A DNA stretch of 64,000 nt, taken from positions 434,001 through 498,000 of the forward strand of contig NZ_CP011567.1 in assembly GCF_001655615.1 (NCBI RefSeq), read 5' to 3'. The position numbers were made by a program, and so were the translations under genes. The notes under the pieces were generated by a model. It did not search any database, was not told the DNA's origin, and saw only the letters and a program-made list of their open reading frames with translations. The stretch's first letter is position 1, and every line of letters starts with the position of its first letter. Origin of the DNA: Pseudomonas sp. GR 6-02. Lineage in GTDB: Bacteria > Pseudomonadota > Gammaproteobacteria > Pseudomonadales > Pseudomonadaceae. Shown in pieces: positions 55,001-63,363 of the stretch.

Positions 55001-56857
55001 TTAGTCAAAACCTTGCCCGACGGCATCCAGGTCGAATACCGCTACGACAGCCTCGGCCGATTGGTCAGCGTCGACGACGGCCACGACCATCCGCTGGAAT
55101 TCGAATACGACCAGCAGGACCGGCTGATCACCGAGCATCAGGGCTGGGGCACGCTGCGTTATGGCTACGACGCCTGCGGCCAACTTAACCGCCTGCGCCT
55201 GCCGGATGGCAGCAAGCTCGACTACCACCACGCCAAGGGTGGCGCGCTGACGGACATCGACCTCAACGGCGCACGGCTTACAGATCACACGTACAAGTCG
55301 GGTCGAGAAGTACAGCGCCAGCAAGGCCTGCTGCTCAGCGAATATGCCTACGACGACCAGGGCCGGCTAAAGGCCCACGCCGTCAGCCAACAGCAAAAAA
55401 GCCTGTACCGCCGCGACTATGCCTACAGCCTCAACGGCAATCTCGACCACATCGCCGACACCCGCCACGGCCAGCGCAGTTACCAGTACGACCCGCTGAA
55501 CCGGCTGACCCGCGTCCGCCACACCCGCGACGACCCACCGGAAAGCTTCGCCCACGACCCCGCCGGCAACCTGCTGATGCAGGACCGCCCCGGCCCGACG
55601 ACCGTCAAAGGCAATCGCCTGCTGATGCAAGGCGACCGTCATTACGACTACGACGCCTTCGGCAACCTGATCCGCGAACGCCGTGGCACCGGGCAGAAAC
55701 TGGTCACCGAATACCGCTACGACTGCCAGCATCGGCTGGTCGGCGTCACGTTGCCGGATGGAAGTTGCGCGAGCTATCGCTACGATGCCTTCGGTCGCCG
55801 CATCGCCAAAACCGTCGACGGCCAAACTACCGAGTTCTTCTGGCAGGGCGACCAAGTCGTCGCTGAAAGCAGCAAAGAGCACTACCGCAGCTACGTCTAC
55901 GAGCCGGGCAACTTCCGCCCGTTGGCCATGCTCGACGGCAAAGGCCCGAAAAAGGCCTGCCCGTTCTACTACCAGCTCGATCACCTGGGCACACCGCAGG
56001 AACTGACGGATTTTGGCGGCGAGATTGTCTGGTCGGCGAAGTACAACGCCTACGGCAAAGTCACTCACCAGACGTTCGGCGGGGGCGAGCAACTTGAACA
56101 ACCGTTACGGTTTCAGGGCCAATACTTCGACGCCGAGAGCGGTCTGCACTACAACCGGCATCGATACTATGATCCAGAGGTTGGTCGGTATCTGACACCG
56201 GATCCGATCAAGTTGGCGGGTGGGCTGAACCAGTACCAGTACACGCCGAATCCGACGGGGTGGGTTGATCCGTTGGGGTTGAGCGGGAATTGTCCGCCGC
56301 CGAATAAGCCTGGGTGTGGGGCGCCGGATGATACGACTGGCGCTAGGGTGGATGAGGGTGAACCGCAACTTCCGAAGCTGACGGGTGAGCAGCGGCGGGC
56401 GCGGATTGATGAGCTGGCTGAGGCGAATGCGAAGCGGCGTGTTGAAGAAATGGAAGCAAAATATGATATGCACACAGTCAAAAAACACAGCTCAGAAATA
56501 TCTGACCAAGCGCTCAATCAACGAGCAGTTAATGGGGCCGATCCTCATACCGGTGAGGTTCCGAAAGGCGCCAGAGGGAACTTGAGCTCTCAATTCAGAA
56601 ACTGGCGTATGCATTTGGGGGCATTGAATAAAGCTATGACAAGGGAAGCGTTAGGTTTGAGCCCGCATACAGGGAAGGACCAGAATAAAAATCCGATCGT
56701 AAGGATGGAACTTCCTGGGGCCGGGCGTGGTTATAAACCGAACAAGAAAGATGCTCGTAACCCAACACTAAATGAAGATCTGAATTGGTTTGAAGTTAAA
56801 TTCGATAAAGATAATGTGCTGCGGCCTTTTACTGCTTTTCCTTCGGAGAGAAAATAA
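52052..56857 (+). CDS. Rhs/YD-repeat type VI effector with an unidentified C-terminal toxin
   Basis: Polymorphic toxin of 1,601 residues. Residues 1-280 are an adaptor-binding-type N-terminus without a PAAR domain; about 281-309 is one strongly hydrophobic segment (VVVGLVIDLLIGLVLSVVGV). From about residue 400 come the Rhs shell and many YD repeats (such as YRYDSLGRLVSVDD), ending in GWVDPLGL, with the core boundary motif DPLGL at 1406-1410 where Rhs shells normally cut themselves. Residues 1411-1601 are the toxin, of which the last 130 or so, from about 56450, are much more AT-rich. I do not recognise the toxin; the ending WFEVKFDKDNVLRPFTAFP has a nuclease-like look, which is only an impression. 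Confidence 0.9.
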   Translation: MDQIVRIEQELDGFKDTLVLYRQQLGNFLSRNADKVSRAMDMPSLLDMERVIKLGNTTTAVSSGDDDFISGLAQCPASGILQIESKFESVYDIPLGSIQVDVIANDGGESTPVTLDENGQGQFKGTPGKFYRVHVHSEVTPTQIDDLFSSYDGLTQELESWLRKEWEGFKPQWSQQSASASLAAVGNGVLAGGWAAIQAVWDGMGELADILKDPNAYAEKLGESAGRLADLAVTAPDKMEKAMLLASDEAALCLLMRTATLWLEALPPSQLAGSSAEAISKVVVGLVIDLLIGLVLSVVGVGIAWLTVRLAKYSAQIFQAAMGFVKSMVAIINNFMEYVDRYKKVAARGVAAGLKKGRMQLRWDAKRNTTLKQNEHHDDSPDQAKNPNGDSADSVDKTATNQCPVSMVTGEELLTLTDGALDGILPFDFTRLYRTSAAEIDCGLGFGWSHSLAHRLEIDGDQVIWIDHENRRTTFPLPSSERPAIHNSLSRAAIYLGNDPEELILAQAGGDTRFYHFHNGRLTAISDAYDNRLRITRDRQERIQRVDNGAGRALLLRYDRAHLIAVDYQSFRQAQILAEAWHTEQTLVSYHYDERDQLIEASNAAGESERYDYDDQHVILQRQLAGGASFFWEWERSGKTARCVRHWASFAQMDTRYVWDDQGRVTVRNIDGSEEVYVHDDRARLVRRVGLDGGEQLKAYDEQGRMVAEQDPLGAVTEYRYDDVGRLVALIPPQDEPTSYEYRNGFLHARYRGKAVWKYRRNAQGDVTEATDPDGQVTHYHYDDYGQLLSIRYPDTSRHVFVWNALGQLLEETLPDGGQRTFSYDALGRQTTRQDEHGALTQYQWDAVGRLTQTTLPTGATRAFSYNAYGKITAERDELGRVTRYEYVDDLHLVSRRINADGTQLKYRYDNAQLLLTEIENESGETYRLDYTPGGLIRQETGFDGRRTAYVYDLNGHLLEKTEFGDDGSQLITGYERDAEGRLLVKTLPDGIQVEYRYDSLGRLVSVDDGHDHPLEFEYDQQDRLITEHQGWGTLRYGYDACGQLNRLRLPDGSKLDYHHAKGGALTDIDLNGARLTDHTYKSGREVQRQQGLLLSEYAYDDQGRLKAHAVSQQQKSLYRRDYAYSLNGNLDHIADTRHGQRSYQYDPLNRLTRVRHTRDDPPESFAHDPAGNLLMQDRPGPTTVKGNRLLMQGDRHYDYDAFGNLIRERRGTGQKLVTEYRYDCQHRLVGVTLPDGSCASYRYDAFGRRIAKTVDGQTTEFFWQGDQVVAESSKEHYRSYVYEPGNFRPLAMLDGKGPKKACPFYYQLDHLGTPQELTDFGGEIVWSAKYNAYGKVTHQTFGGGEQLEQPLRFQGQYFDAESGLHYNRHRYYDPEVGRYLTPDPIKLAGGLNQYQYTPNPTGWVDPLGLSGNCPPPNKPGCGAPDDTTGARVDEGEPQLPKLTGEQRRARIDELAEANAKRRVEEMEAKYDMHTVKKHSSEISDQALNQRAVNGADPHTGEVPKGARGNLSSQFRNWRMHLGALNKAMTREALGLSPHTGKDQNKNPIVRMELPGAGRGYKPNKKDARNPTLNEDLNWFEVKFDKDNVLRPFTAFPSERK

Positions 56858-57273
56858 TGTTGCGAGATCCATTTTTAAATGAAGAATTTCAACCAGATTT
56901 GATGTGGTTTATTGGCGTCTTTGATGTTTATGATCGCGAGGAAACTCGGGGTGCGGAACTGGAAGTGTTTAATCCTAATGATCGCTTTGATAGAGCTGAG
57001 CTGATCAAAAGATACAGCTTGAATCTAGGTTATCTGTCCTATCGACATAAGTTCGTGCTGCTGGATTTTCTAGCGGAAAAGCTAAGCGATGCGTCTTATG
57101 ATTTTCGGAGTTTGTTTGATATAGATGAAGAAGATGCAGGCAGTTGGCCGCGTGGTGAGTGGTATGCATTGGAAGATCCCCGTGGATTTTTTCAAGATGT
57201 CTATTTTTTGGCTCAGGAGACCTGGAAGGAAGATCTTCTTTTAGCGAGTCTTGAAGATCGGGCCAGTTGGTGA
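56857..57273 (+). CDS. Candidate immunity protein for the Rhs toxin
   Basis: Acidic protein of 138 residues whose start overlaps the rhs stop by one base (TAATG), the usual place for a cognate immunity gene. It is AT-rich like the toxin tip. It contains VFDVYDREETRGAELEVFNP, FVLLDFLAEKLSDASYDFRS and ETWKEDLLLASLED, all shared with the next gene. No known family is recognised. The immunity role rests on position, size, acidity and matching base composition. Confidence 0.75.
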   Translation: MLRDPFLNEEFQPDLMWFIGVFDVYDREETRGAELEVFNPNDRFDRAELIKRYSLNLGYLSYRHKFVLLDFLAEKLSDASYDFRSLFDIDEEDAGSWPRGEWYALEDPRGFFQDVYFLAQETWKEDLLLASLEDRASW

Positions 57274-57381
57274 TGGAAAAGGTGGTGCCTGTCAGTCTGG
57301 AGTCCTAGGTGTCGGCATTCTCAAGAGTAATAAATAAATCCGTCCCCTTTATGGTCTATACCAGATCAAGTGAGGGAGATT

Positions 57382-57804
57382 ATGTTTATTGATCCTGATA
57401 CTCAGCAGCCATATATACCGACACCTTCATATTTTTTGGGGTGTTTTGATGTTTATGATCGTGAAGAGACTCTTGGTGAGGAGTTAGAGAGGTTCGAACC
57501 TAATGATCCGACGGACAGGGAGGAGCTAATTCTCAAATACTGCCTCCCTAGAAAGCGATCATATAGGCAGAGATTTTTACTTTACAAATGTCTGGAGGAA
57601 GCTCTTCAGGACAAAAATTATGATTTCCAATCACTGCTGAAGTATGACCCTGAGGCGTATTCATCATTTCCTGATGGGTGGGATGAGATGAAAGATACCA
57701 GGGCATTTTTTGAAGACATTTTTCGCTTGGCAACTGTTGAGTGGAAAGACGACCTTCAAAAAGCCAGTCTCGAAGATCAATCCACTTGGACGGCTGTTGG
57801 TTAA
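57382..57804 (+). CDS. Second, paralogous immunity-like protein
   Basis: Acidic protein of 140 residues clearly related to the preceding one: FDVYDREETLGEELERFEPN, YRQRFLLYKCLEEALQDKNYDFQSL and VEWKDDLQKASLEDQS align without gaps in their cores. The rest has diverged, so it is an old duplication or a spare immunity gene from another toxin. ATG 57382 has GAGG six bases away; GTG 57370 is the alternative. It is separated from the first copy by 108 bases with no toxin fragment that I can recognise. Confidence 0.75.
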   Translation: MFIDPDTQQPYIPTPSYFLGCFDVYDREETLGEELERFEPNDPTDREELILKYCLPRKRSYRQRFLLYKCLEEALQDKNYDFQSLLKYDPEAYSSFPDGWDEMKDTRAFFEDIFRLATVEWKDDLQKASLEDQSTWTAVG

Positions 57805-58031
57805 TTGCATGGACGTCGTACATCCTGCGAAATTTCTGGGCAAGGTCGTCGGAAGTTTCCTTCAAGTCCTAGCGGTTTCCATGAACTGGTGTGAAATGAG
57901 CTCCATCGATAGTCTCTGGTGGTCACTGAAAATTCAGTGGCAGGGTGTAGGAACCCTTCGAAACCGTTAGAGCTATATTGGCGTCGATGCTTGGTTTGCG
58001 GCCGTTAACGTGCGTCCGTATGATCAGTTGC
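57805..58031. other. Gene-free stretch between the immunity genes and the RNA leader
   Basis: About 227 bases with no convincing gene. It holds a perfect hairpin, CACTGAA-AA-TTCAGTG, at 57924-57939 and a TATATT at 57974-57979 that could be a -10 box for the structured leader, without a clear -35. A minus-strand frame across 57548-57865 mostly mirrors the immunity gene and is not kept. Confidence 0.4.
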
Positions 58032-58161
58032 GGCGGCTATGCGCGGGCACGCTTCGGCGTGGTCGAGTTTTGCTCTAAGGGTCTCGATATTCCTACCCCG
58101 TGCATAGCTGCCACCCTAGCCTGTAGGAAGGCCTAAGGCAGCTCCATTTCTTCCTTGGAGC
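58032..58161 (+). ncRNA. Candidate structured leader RNA upstream of the DUF6124 gene
   Basis: GGCGGCTATGCGCGGG (58032-58047) can pair with CCCGTGCATAGCTGCC (58097-58112) along all 16 positions as RNA, two of them G-U. Inside lie a hairpin CACGC-TTCG-GCGTG (58048-58061, with the stable UUCG loop) and a stem TCGAG/CTCGA (58063-58067 with 58083-58087), which together make a three-way junction. Downstream, GCTCC (58141-58145) can pair with GGAGC (58157-58161), covering the ribosome site of the gene at 58169, while GGAAG (58126-58130) can pair with CTTCC (58150-58154) in a competing fold. This suggests a cis-acting regulatory RNA. No Rfam family is claimed. Confidence 0.55.
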
Positions 58162-58168
58162 AATTCAA

Positions 58169-58492
58169 ATGAAAACATTTACACCCGATCCACCCTACGA
58201 AAAACCAATTCCCCACCCCAAAAGCCGCTTCATGGCCCTAACCGGCAACTGCACCGACATGCCCACGCTATTCGTCGATACCCACGCGCCGCTGGATATT
58301 TTGACCGACACTGCCAGCTACCGAATTCGCGCCGTCACTCAGGTGCTGGAAAACATGTCCATGCGCGGTTCGGTCGAGTGTGAATCTTTCATTCTTAGTG
58401 ATTTTGCCTTGCTCTGTGCCATTTCATTGCGTGATGGGTGTGATGTGCTGGATGTGGTGGGGCGGCGGTTGCGGGCGCGGCCTTCGGAATAA
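58169..58492 (+). CDS. Small DUF6124-type protein
   Basis: Protein of 107 residues of the DUF6124/DUF3077-like kind common in Pseudomonas: MKTFTPDPP start, a central FVDTHAPLDILTDTASYRIR and a helical middle. Function is unknown. GGAG lies eight bases before the ATG but can be hidden in a hairpin. The residues beyond about 85 (DVLDVVGRRLRARPSE) are more basic than the rest. The gene stands alone, flanked upstream by the structured leader and downstream by REP repeats. Confidence 0.75.
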   Translation: MKTFTPDPPYEKPIPHPKSRFMALTGNCTDMPTLFVDTHAPLDILTDTASYRIRAVTQVLENMSMRGSVECESFILSDFALLCAISLRDGCDVLDVVGRRLRARPSE

Positions 58493-58506
58493 CGTCGAGT
58501 GGCTTT

Positions 58507-58709
58507 TGTGGCGAGGGAGCTTGCTCCCGTTGGGCTGCGTAGCAGCCCCAAAACCTGCAATCCCGTTTTGTCAGCTGTACCGAGTGGTTTGGTTTGGCGA
58601 CTGCTTCGCAGTCGAGCGGGAGCAAGCTCCCTCGCCACAGGTTATGGGTGGTCTGGATATTTTGGGGCTGCTTTGCAGCCCAACGGGGGGCAAGCCCCCT
58701 CGCCACAGG
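58507..58709. repeat. REP-type pair plus a third single copy before rlmJ
   Basis: TGTGGCGAGGGAGCTTGCTCCCG (from 58507) pairs with its reverse complement ending at 58639. A third unit, with GGGGCTGC-TTT-GCAGCCC and then a CAAGCCCCCTCGCCACAGG end, lies at 58664-58709. Same family as 36523-36656. Confidence 0.85.
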
Positions 58710-58815
58710 GTTTATGGATTGGCGCGGTATTGGGGTTGTACTTGCCCGCTCAGCCACCAACCCCTGACGTCCTGCGCCGTACAGGGTAAACTTCCCGGCC
58801 TTCGCAGGAGCAGCC

Positions 58816-59655
58816 ATGAATTATCGTCACGCCTTCCATGCCGGCAATCACGCCGATGTGTTCAAACACCTGACTTTGACCCGCCTCATCGCCTTGATGT
58901 CGCGCAAGGAGCAGCCGTTTGCTTATCTCGACACTCACGCCGGCATCGGCCTGTATGACCTGCAGGGCGATCAGGCCAGTCGTACCGGTGAGTACCTGGA
59001 AGGCATCGCGCGGTTGTGGGATCAGCCGGATTTGCCAGCGCTGACCGCCGATTACATGAAGGTGTTGCACGAGATGAACCCGGATGGCCAGTTGCGCTAT
59101 TACCCGGGGTCGCCGGAGTTGGCGCGGCGTTTGACCCGGCCGCAGGATCGTGTGTTGCTCAATGAGAAGCACCCGGAAGACGGTGTGTTGCTCAAGGACA
59201 ACATGAAGGGCGATCGTCGGGTGAAGGTTCACCTGGGCGAAGGCTGGCATGTGCCGCGTGCGCTGCTGCCGGTGCCGGAGAAGCGGGCGGTGATGTTGAT
59301 CGATCCGCCGTTCGAACAGCTTGATGAGATGCAGCGTTGTGCGGCGTCGTTGAAAGAGGCGATTGGCCGTATGCGCCAGACGGTGGCGGCGATCTGGTAT
59401 CCGGTGAAGGATCAGCGGGCGTTGCGGCGCTTCTATCAGGATTTGGCGGGAACGGGCGCGCCTAAGTTGTTGCGGGTGGAGTTGCTGGTGCATCCGCTGG
59501 ATACGCCGAACAGCCTGAACGGTTCGGGGTTGGCGATTGCCAATCCGCCGTGGGGGCTGGAAGAGGAGTTACGTGAGTTGCTGCCGTGGTTGTCCAAGAA
59601 GTTGGGGCAGACCCAGGGTGGCTGGCAGATGGATTGGTTGATCGCCGAGAGTTAA
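58816..59655 (+). CDS. rlmJ: 23S rRNA (adenine(2030)-N6)-methyltransferase RlmJ
   Basis: SAM-dependent RNA methyltransferase of 279 residues that methylates N6 of A2030 in 23S rRNA. The start MNYRHAFHAGNHADVFKHLT and LDTHAGIGLYDL (SAM motif) are diagnostic, and VMLIDPPFEQ holds the DPPF catalytic motif. GCAGGAG precedes the ATG by about five bases. A single gene. Confidence 0.94.
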   Translation: MNYRHAFHAGNHADVFKHLTLTRLIALMSRKEQPFAYLDTHAGIGLYDLQGDQASRTGEYLEGIARLWDQPDLPALTADYMKVLHEMNPDGQLRYYPGSPELARRLTRPQDRVLLNEKHPEDGVLLKDNMKGDRRVKVHLGEGWHVPRALLPVPEKRAVMLIDPPFEQLDEMQRCAASLKEAIGRMRQTVAAIWYPVKDQRALRRFYQDLAGTGAPKLLRVELLVHPLDTPNSLNGSGLAIANPPWGLEEELRELLPWLSKKLGQTQGGWQMDWLIAES

Positions 59656-59687
59656 TCAGTTGCATGTGTGGCGTCTAGTCGGACGCC

Positions 59688-59749
59688 TTCGCGGGCAAGC
59701 CTCGCTCCTACAGGTCGGTGTGACCGTAGGAGCGAGGCTTGCCCGCGAA
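59688..59749. repeat. REP-type inverted pair between rlmJ and msrA
   Basis: TTCGCGGGCAAGCCTCGCTC (from 59688) returns as its reverse complement ending at 59749, arms of 28 bases. It lies between two convergent genes and could act as a shared transcript end. Confidence 0.85.
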
Positions 59750-59768
59750 GCTTTTCAGCGTCCGAAAT

Positions 59769-60416
59769 TTAGATCGGGCACGTCACGCCAGTACCGCCAA
59801 TCCCGCAATACCCCTCAGGATTCTTGGCCAGGTACTGCTGGTGATACGCCTCGGCGTAGTAGAACGTCGGGGCTTCGTCGATTTCAGTGGTGATGATGCC
59901 TTTGCCCGCTTTGGTCAGTTCCGCCTGGAACACTTTCGCGCTGTTCTTCGCCGCTTCCAGTTGTTCCGGTTTGGTGCAGTAGATCACCGAGCGGTACTGG
60001 GTGCCGATGTCGTTGCCCTGGCGCATGCCCTGGGTCGGGTTGTGCAGTTCCCAGAACATTTTCAGCAGCTGTTCGTAGCTGACTTTTTCCGGCTCATACA
60101 CCACGAGCACCACTTCGGTGTGCCCGGTCAGGCCCGAGCAGACTTCTTCGTAGGTCGGGTTCGGCGTGAAGCCGCCGGCGTAACCGACCGAGGTGCTGAA
60201 CACGCCTTCGCGCTGCCAGAATTTGCGTTCCGCGCCCCAGAAGCAACCCAGGCCGAAGATTGCGAATTCTACGTTGCCCGGAAACGGACCCAGCAGCGGG
60301 TTGCCGTTGACGAAGTGTTTCTCCGGAACCTTGATCGGGGTTTCGCGGCCAGGCAGAGCTTGTTCTTTAGTCGGGAGCACGTTTTTGTTCACCAGAATTT
60401 CCGAGCGCAGAACCAT
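59769..60416 (-). CDS. msrA: Peptide methionine (S)-S-oxide reductase MsrA
   Basis: Repairs oxidised methionine in proteins. 215 residues, with the catalytic motif GCFWGAE (Cys58) and the resolving cysteines near the C-terminus in [13 protein letters not shown]. The DIGTQYRS and [14 protein letters not shown] stretches are standard. The N-terminal 50 residues are the extended form common in Pseudomonas. A single gene convergent with rlmJ. Confidence 0.95.
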   Translation of the reverse strand: MVLRSEILVNKNVLPTKEQALPGRETPIKVPEKHFVNGNPLLGPFPGNVEFAIFGLGCFWGAERKFWQREGVFSTSVGYAGGFTPNPTYEEVCSGLTGHTEVVLVVYEPEKVSYEQLLKMFWELHNPTQGMRQGNDIGTQYRSVIYCTKPEQLEAAKNSAKVFQAELTKAGKGIITTEIDEAPTFYYAEAYHQQYLAKNPEGYCGIGGTGVTCPI

Positions 60417-60484
60417 GATCAGTCCTCTCAGTCAGGTTGAGATGTAAATACAGACTGCCAGTTTGCCCGAGTGTTACGTCGCTG

Positions 60485-63178
60485 TCAGGCGATTGGGCCG
60501 CGCGGGTAGCGTTTGAGCTTTTCGATCAGCTCGGAGCCCGGGATCGGTCGGTCGAACAGGTAGCCCTGGCCGACGTCGCAGCGGTGGCGGCGCAGGAAGG
60601 CCAGTTGCTCGGCAGTCTCGATGCCTTCAGCCACGACCTTGAGTTTCAGGTTGTGGGCCATGGCAATCACCGCGGAGGTGATTTCCATGTCGTCCTGGTT
60701 GTCGGGGATTTCGTGGATGAAGCTTCGATCGATCTTGATGATGTCGATCGGGAATTTTTTCAAGTAACTGAGCGACGAGTAACCGGTGCCGAAGTCGTCC
60801 ATCGCCAGGGTCAGGCCCAGACGCTTGAGCTGATCGAGCTGCAAGTGCGTGTCTTCGGTGGCTTCCAGCAGCAGGCCTTCGGTCAGTTCCAACTCCAGCA
60901 GGTTCGCCGGCAGCGCTTCTTCCTTGAGGATGTTGGCGATGGACGCCACCAGGTCCGGGTCGGAGAACTGCTTGGGCGACAGGTTGATCGCCACTTGCAG
61001 GTTGCCCAGGCCAGCGGCGGTCAGGTCTTTGCTCATGCGGCAGGCCTGACGGGCGATCCATTTGCCGATCGGGATGATCAGCCCGGTTTCTTCGGCCACG
61101 CTGATGAATTGGTCCGGGCGGATCATGCCTTTTTCCGGATGGTTCCAGCGCAACAGCGCTTCCATGCCCAGCAAGCGACCGCTGCGCAGGCACAGCTTGG
61201 GCTGGTAGAACACGTCCAGCTCGTTCTGGGTCAGGGCTCGGCGCAGGTTGTTTTCGACGAACAGTTTGTAGCTGGCTTCAGCGTTCAGCGCTTCGGTGAA
61301 CACTTGCACCTGGTGTTTGCCGTTGGCCTTGGCCTTGTGCAGCGCCAGGCCGGCGTTGCGCATCAGCGTCTGTGGGTCGCGACCGTGCAGCGGCGCGCAG
61401 GCCAGGCCCACGGAGCCGGTGACGCTGATCAACTGGTTGTCGACGAACATCGGTTTGTCGAGGGTTGCCAGCAATTGATTGGCAACCTGCTGGCCCGCCG
61501 AGAGGTCAGTGTCGTCCAGCAGCACCGCGAATTCGTTACTGGCAAACCGCGCCAGACTGCCGCTCGAACTCAGGCTGTTGCGCAGGCGCCGTGCCAGGCT
61601 GATCAGCAGTTTGTCGCCGGTCTGGTGGCCGAGGCTGTCGTTGATCCGCTTGAAGTTGTCGATGTCCACCAGCAGCAGGCTGATGGGTGTATCGCTGTCT
61701 CGGGCGAAGCGCTCATCGAGGTTGCGGATGAACGCCGGGCGGTTGCCGAGGTTGGTCAGGTTATCGGTGTAAGCCAGGCGCTCGATTCGTTGCTGGGCGA
61801 GCTTGGTCTGGGTGATGTCTTCGTAGATGCCGATGTAGTGCGTCAGCTCACGGTTGTCGCCGTAGACCTTGGAAATCGACAACTGGCCCCAGTAGGGTTC
61901 GAGGTTTTTACGCCGGCTCTTGAACTCGCCCTGCCAGCTGTTGCTTTTGGCCAGCGCCGACGGAGCGTCGAACAGCAGTTCGCTGAGGTTTTCCAGCGCC
62001 GGCAGTTCCGACAGCCGCTGACCGTGGACTTCCTCGGTGGTGTACTGGGTGATCGCGGTGAAGCTTGGGTTGACGTACTCCACCACGCCGTCGCAATTGA
62101 CCAGCAGAAAGGCGTTGGCGCTTTGTTCCACCGCACGCTGGAACAGGTGCAGGGCGCTGGTGGCGGTACGGCGGTTGTGGTTGTTGATGACTTGGGCGAA
62201 TTGATCCGCCAGTTCGCCGGCAAAGGCGATTTCGTCCGATTGCCAGGCGCGGGTCGCCCCGATCTGTTCCAGGCAGAGCACGCCGACCACCTGGCCATCG
62301 ACACGGATGCTGGCGTCGAGCATGGCGTTGACGTCGCGCGGGCGCAGGTACTCGGCGATTTCCCGGGTGCGCGGGTCGCGCATGGCGTTGTGGGCGTCGA
62401 TGGCGCGGCCGGTGTGCAAGGCCTCGAGGTAATCGGGAAAACCACTGGCGTCGATCGGCTTCGGCAGTTGGTGATTGCGGGTGGCACGGTGATAGGCCGA
62501 GATCGGCGTCAGTAGCGAGCCATCGAGGTTCCACAGGCTGGCGCAGTCGATTTCATAGATGTCGCAGGCGCTGCGGGTGATCAGTTCGGCGGCTTCTTGC
62601 AGGGAGTTGTTGGTGCTATAGCGCTGGCGGGTCAGCAGCAGGATCAGGTCTTGCTGGGCGCGCACCCGGTCCAGGTGCTGCAGTTGTTCCTGCTGGGCAC
62701 GTTGATTGAGTTCCAGGGCGATTTGCAGGCGTGAGTTCTGGGTTTCCAGATCCAGCGCCGGCAGCAAGGGTTCGCCGTCGAACAGGCCGTCCACCACCAT
62801 CAGGTAGCCGCGCAGCAGGTGCCGATTGTGTTGTTTGTAGGCTTCGCCCAGTTCCAGCAGGCTCAGAACGCCGGCGGCGGTGTGCAAGGTGTAGCGGATC
62901 AGGTAATGCGGGCTTTCGGTGAGTTGCTGCTGGATCGTGTCATGCAGTTGATAGCGCGCTTCGGGCTCCATCAGGCTGGCGTAGGGCGAGCCGACCAGAG
63001 CACAAAGCTCCACCGCCGGCAGGCCGAACTGTCGTTCGCAATTAGGATCGAGAAACAGCAGCGCCCAGCTTGGTTCATTCAGCCGTTCGAAACGCAGCAT
63101 GCCGAGCCGCGAGGGCACAGGCAACTGCGTCACTACCTCGGCCACCATACGGCTGGCGGCATCGGGTTGGCTTTTCAT
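60485..63178 (-). CDS. PAS-GAF-PAS-GGDEF-EAL protein, probable c-di-GMP phosphodiesterase
   Basis: Cytoplasmic signalling protein of 897 residues, with no membrane segment. A PAS-like domain covers about 25-140, a GAF domain about 185-335 (ending LADQFAQVINNHNR), a PAS domain about 345-465 (IYEDITQTK), a GGDEF domain 466-630 and an EAL domain 640-890. The GGDEF site reads ASNEF at 546-550, so cyclase activity is unlikely. The EAL site is intact: EALLRW at 673-678, INLSPKQF, ELTEG, MDDFGTGYSSLSYL and VVAEGIET. It should break down c-di-GMP under control of the sensory domains. ATG 63178 begins just before the first PAS; the 38 residues upstream in frame are not supported. Confidence 0.88.
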   Translation of the reverse strand: MKSQPDAASRMVAEVVTQLPVPSRLGMLRFERLNEPSWALLFLDPNCERQFGLPAVELCALVGSPYASLMEPEARYQLHDTIQQQLTESPHYLIRYTLHTAAGVLSLLELGEAYKQHNRHLLRGYLMVVDGLFDGEPLLPALDLETQNSRLQIALELNQRAQQEQLQHLDRVRAQQDLILLLTRQRYSTNNSLQEAAELITRSACDIYEIDCASLWNLDGSLLTPISAYHRATRNHQLPKPIDASGFPDYLEALHTGRAIDAHNAMRDPRTREIAEYLRPRDVNAMLDASIRVDGQVVGVLCLEQIGATRAWQSDEIAFAGELADQFAQVINNHNRRTATSALHLFQRAVEQSANAFLLVNCDGVVEYVNPSFTAITQYTTEEVHGQRLSELPALENLSELLFDAPSALAKSNSWQGEFKSRRKNLEPYWGQLSISKVYGDNRELTHYIGIYEDITQTKLAQQRIERLAYTDNLTNLGNRPAFIRNLDERFARDSDTPISLLLVDIDNFKRINDSLGHQTGDKLLISLARRLRNSLSSSGSLARFASNEFAVLLDDTDLSAGQQVANQLLATLDKPMFVDNQLISVTGSVGLACAPLHGRDPQTLMRNAGLALHKAKANGKHQVQVFTEALNAEASYKLFVENNLRRALTQNELDVFYQPKLCLRSGRLLGMEALLRWNHPEKGMIRPDQFISVAEETGLIIPIGKWIARQACRMSKDLTAAGLGNLQVAINLSPKQFSDPDLVASIANILKEEALPANLLELELTEGLLLEATEDTHLQLDQLKRLGLTLAMDDFGTGYSSLSYLKKFPIDIIKIDRSFIHEIPDNQDDMEITSAVIAMAHNLKLKVVAEGIETAEQLAFLRRHRCDVGQGYLFDRPIPGSELIEKLKRYPRGPIA

Positions 63179-63363
63179 TGAAGGAAACTCGCTTCGAATA
63201 TGCTGATCGCGCCGGGCTCTCGCCCTCTTTACTGTTGCCTGCGGCAAGGTTGCATCATTGCGACACCGACTGACAAGAGACATGAAGGCCAAGTGCTATA
63301 AGAATATGTCGGCAGGCGCACAGTTTTCTCCAGCGAGGCGTCAAAAAGTAATGTTGTGGGCCA

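Noticed and set aside
49307-57804. A full type VI secretion system
   Set aside because: Only vgrG, adaptor, effector and immunity genes are present; no sheath, baseplate, membrane-complex or ClpV genes.
57548-57865. 105-codon minus-strand frame across the second immunity gene
   Set aside because: Mostly antisense to the immunity-like gene, which has a clear paralogue and ribosome site.
60437-62515. 692-codon plus-strand frame opposite the GGDEF-EAL gene
   Set aside because: Shadow frame; the minus-strand protein is clearly real.
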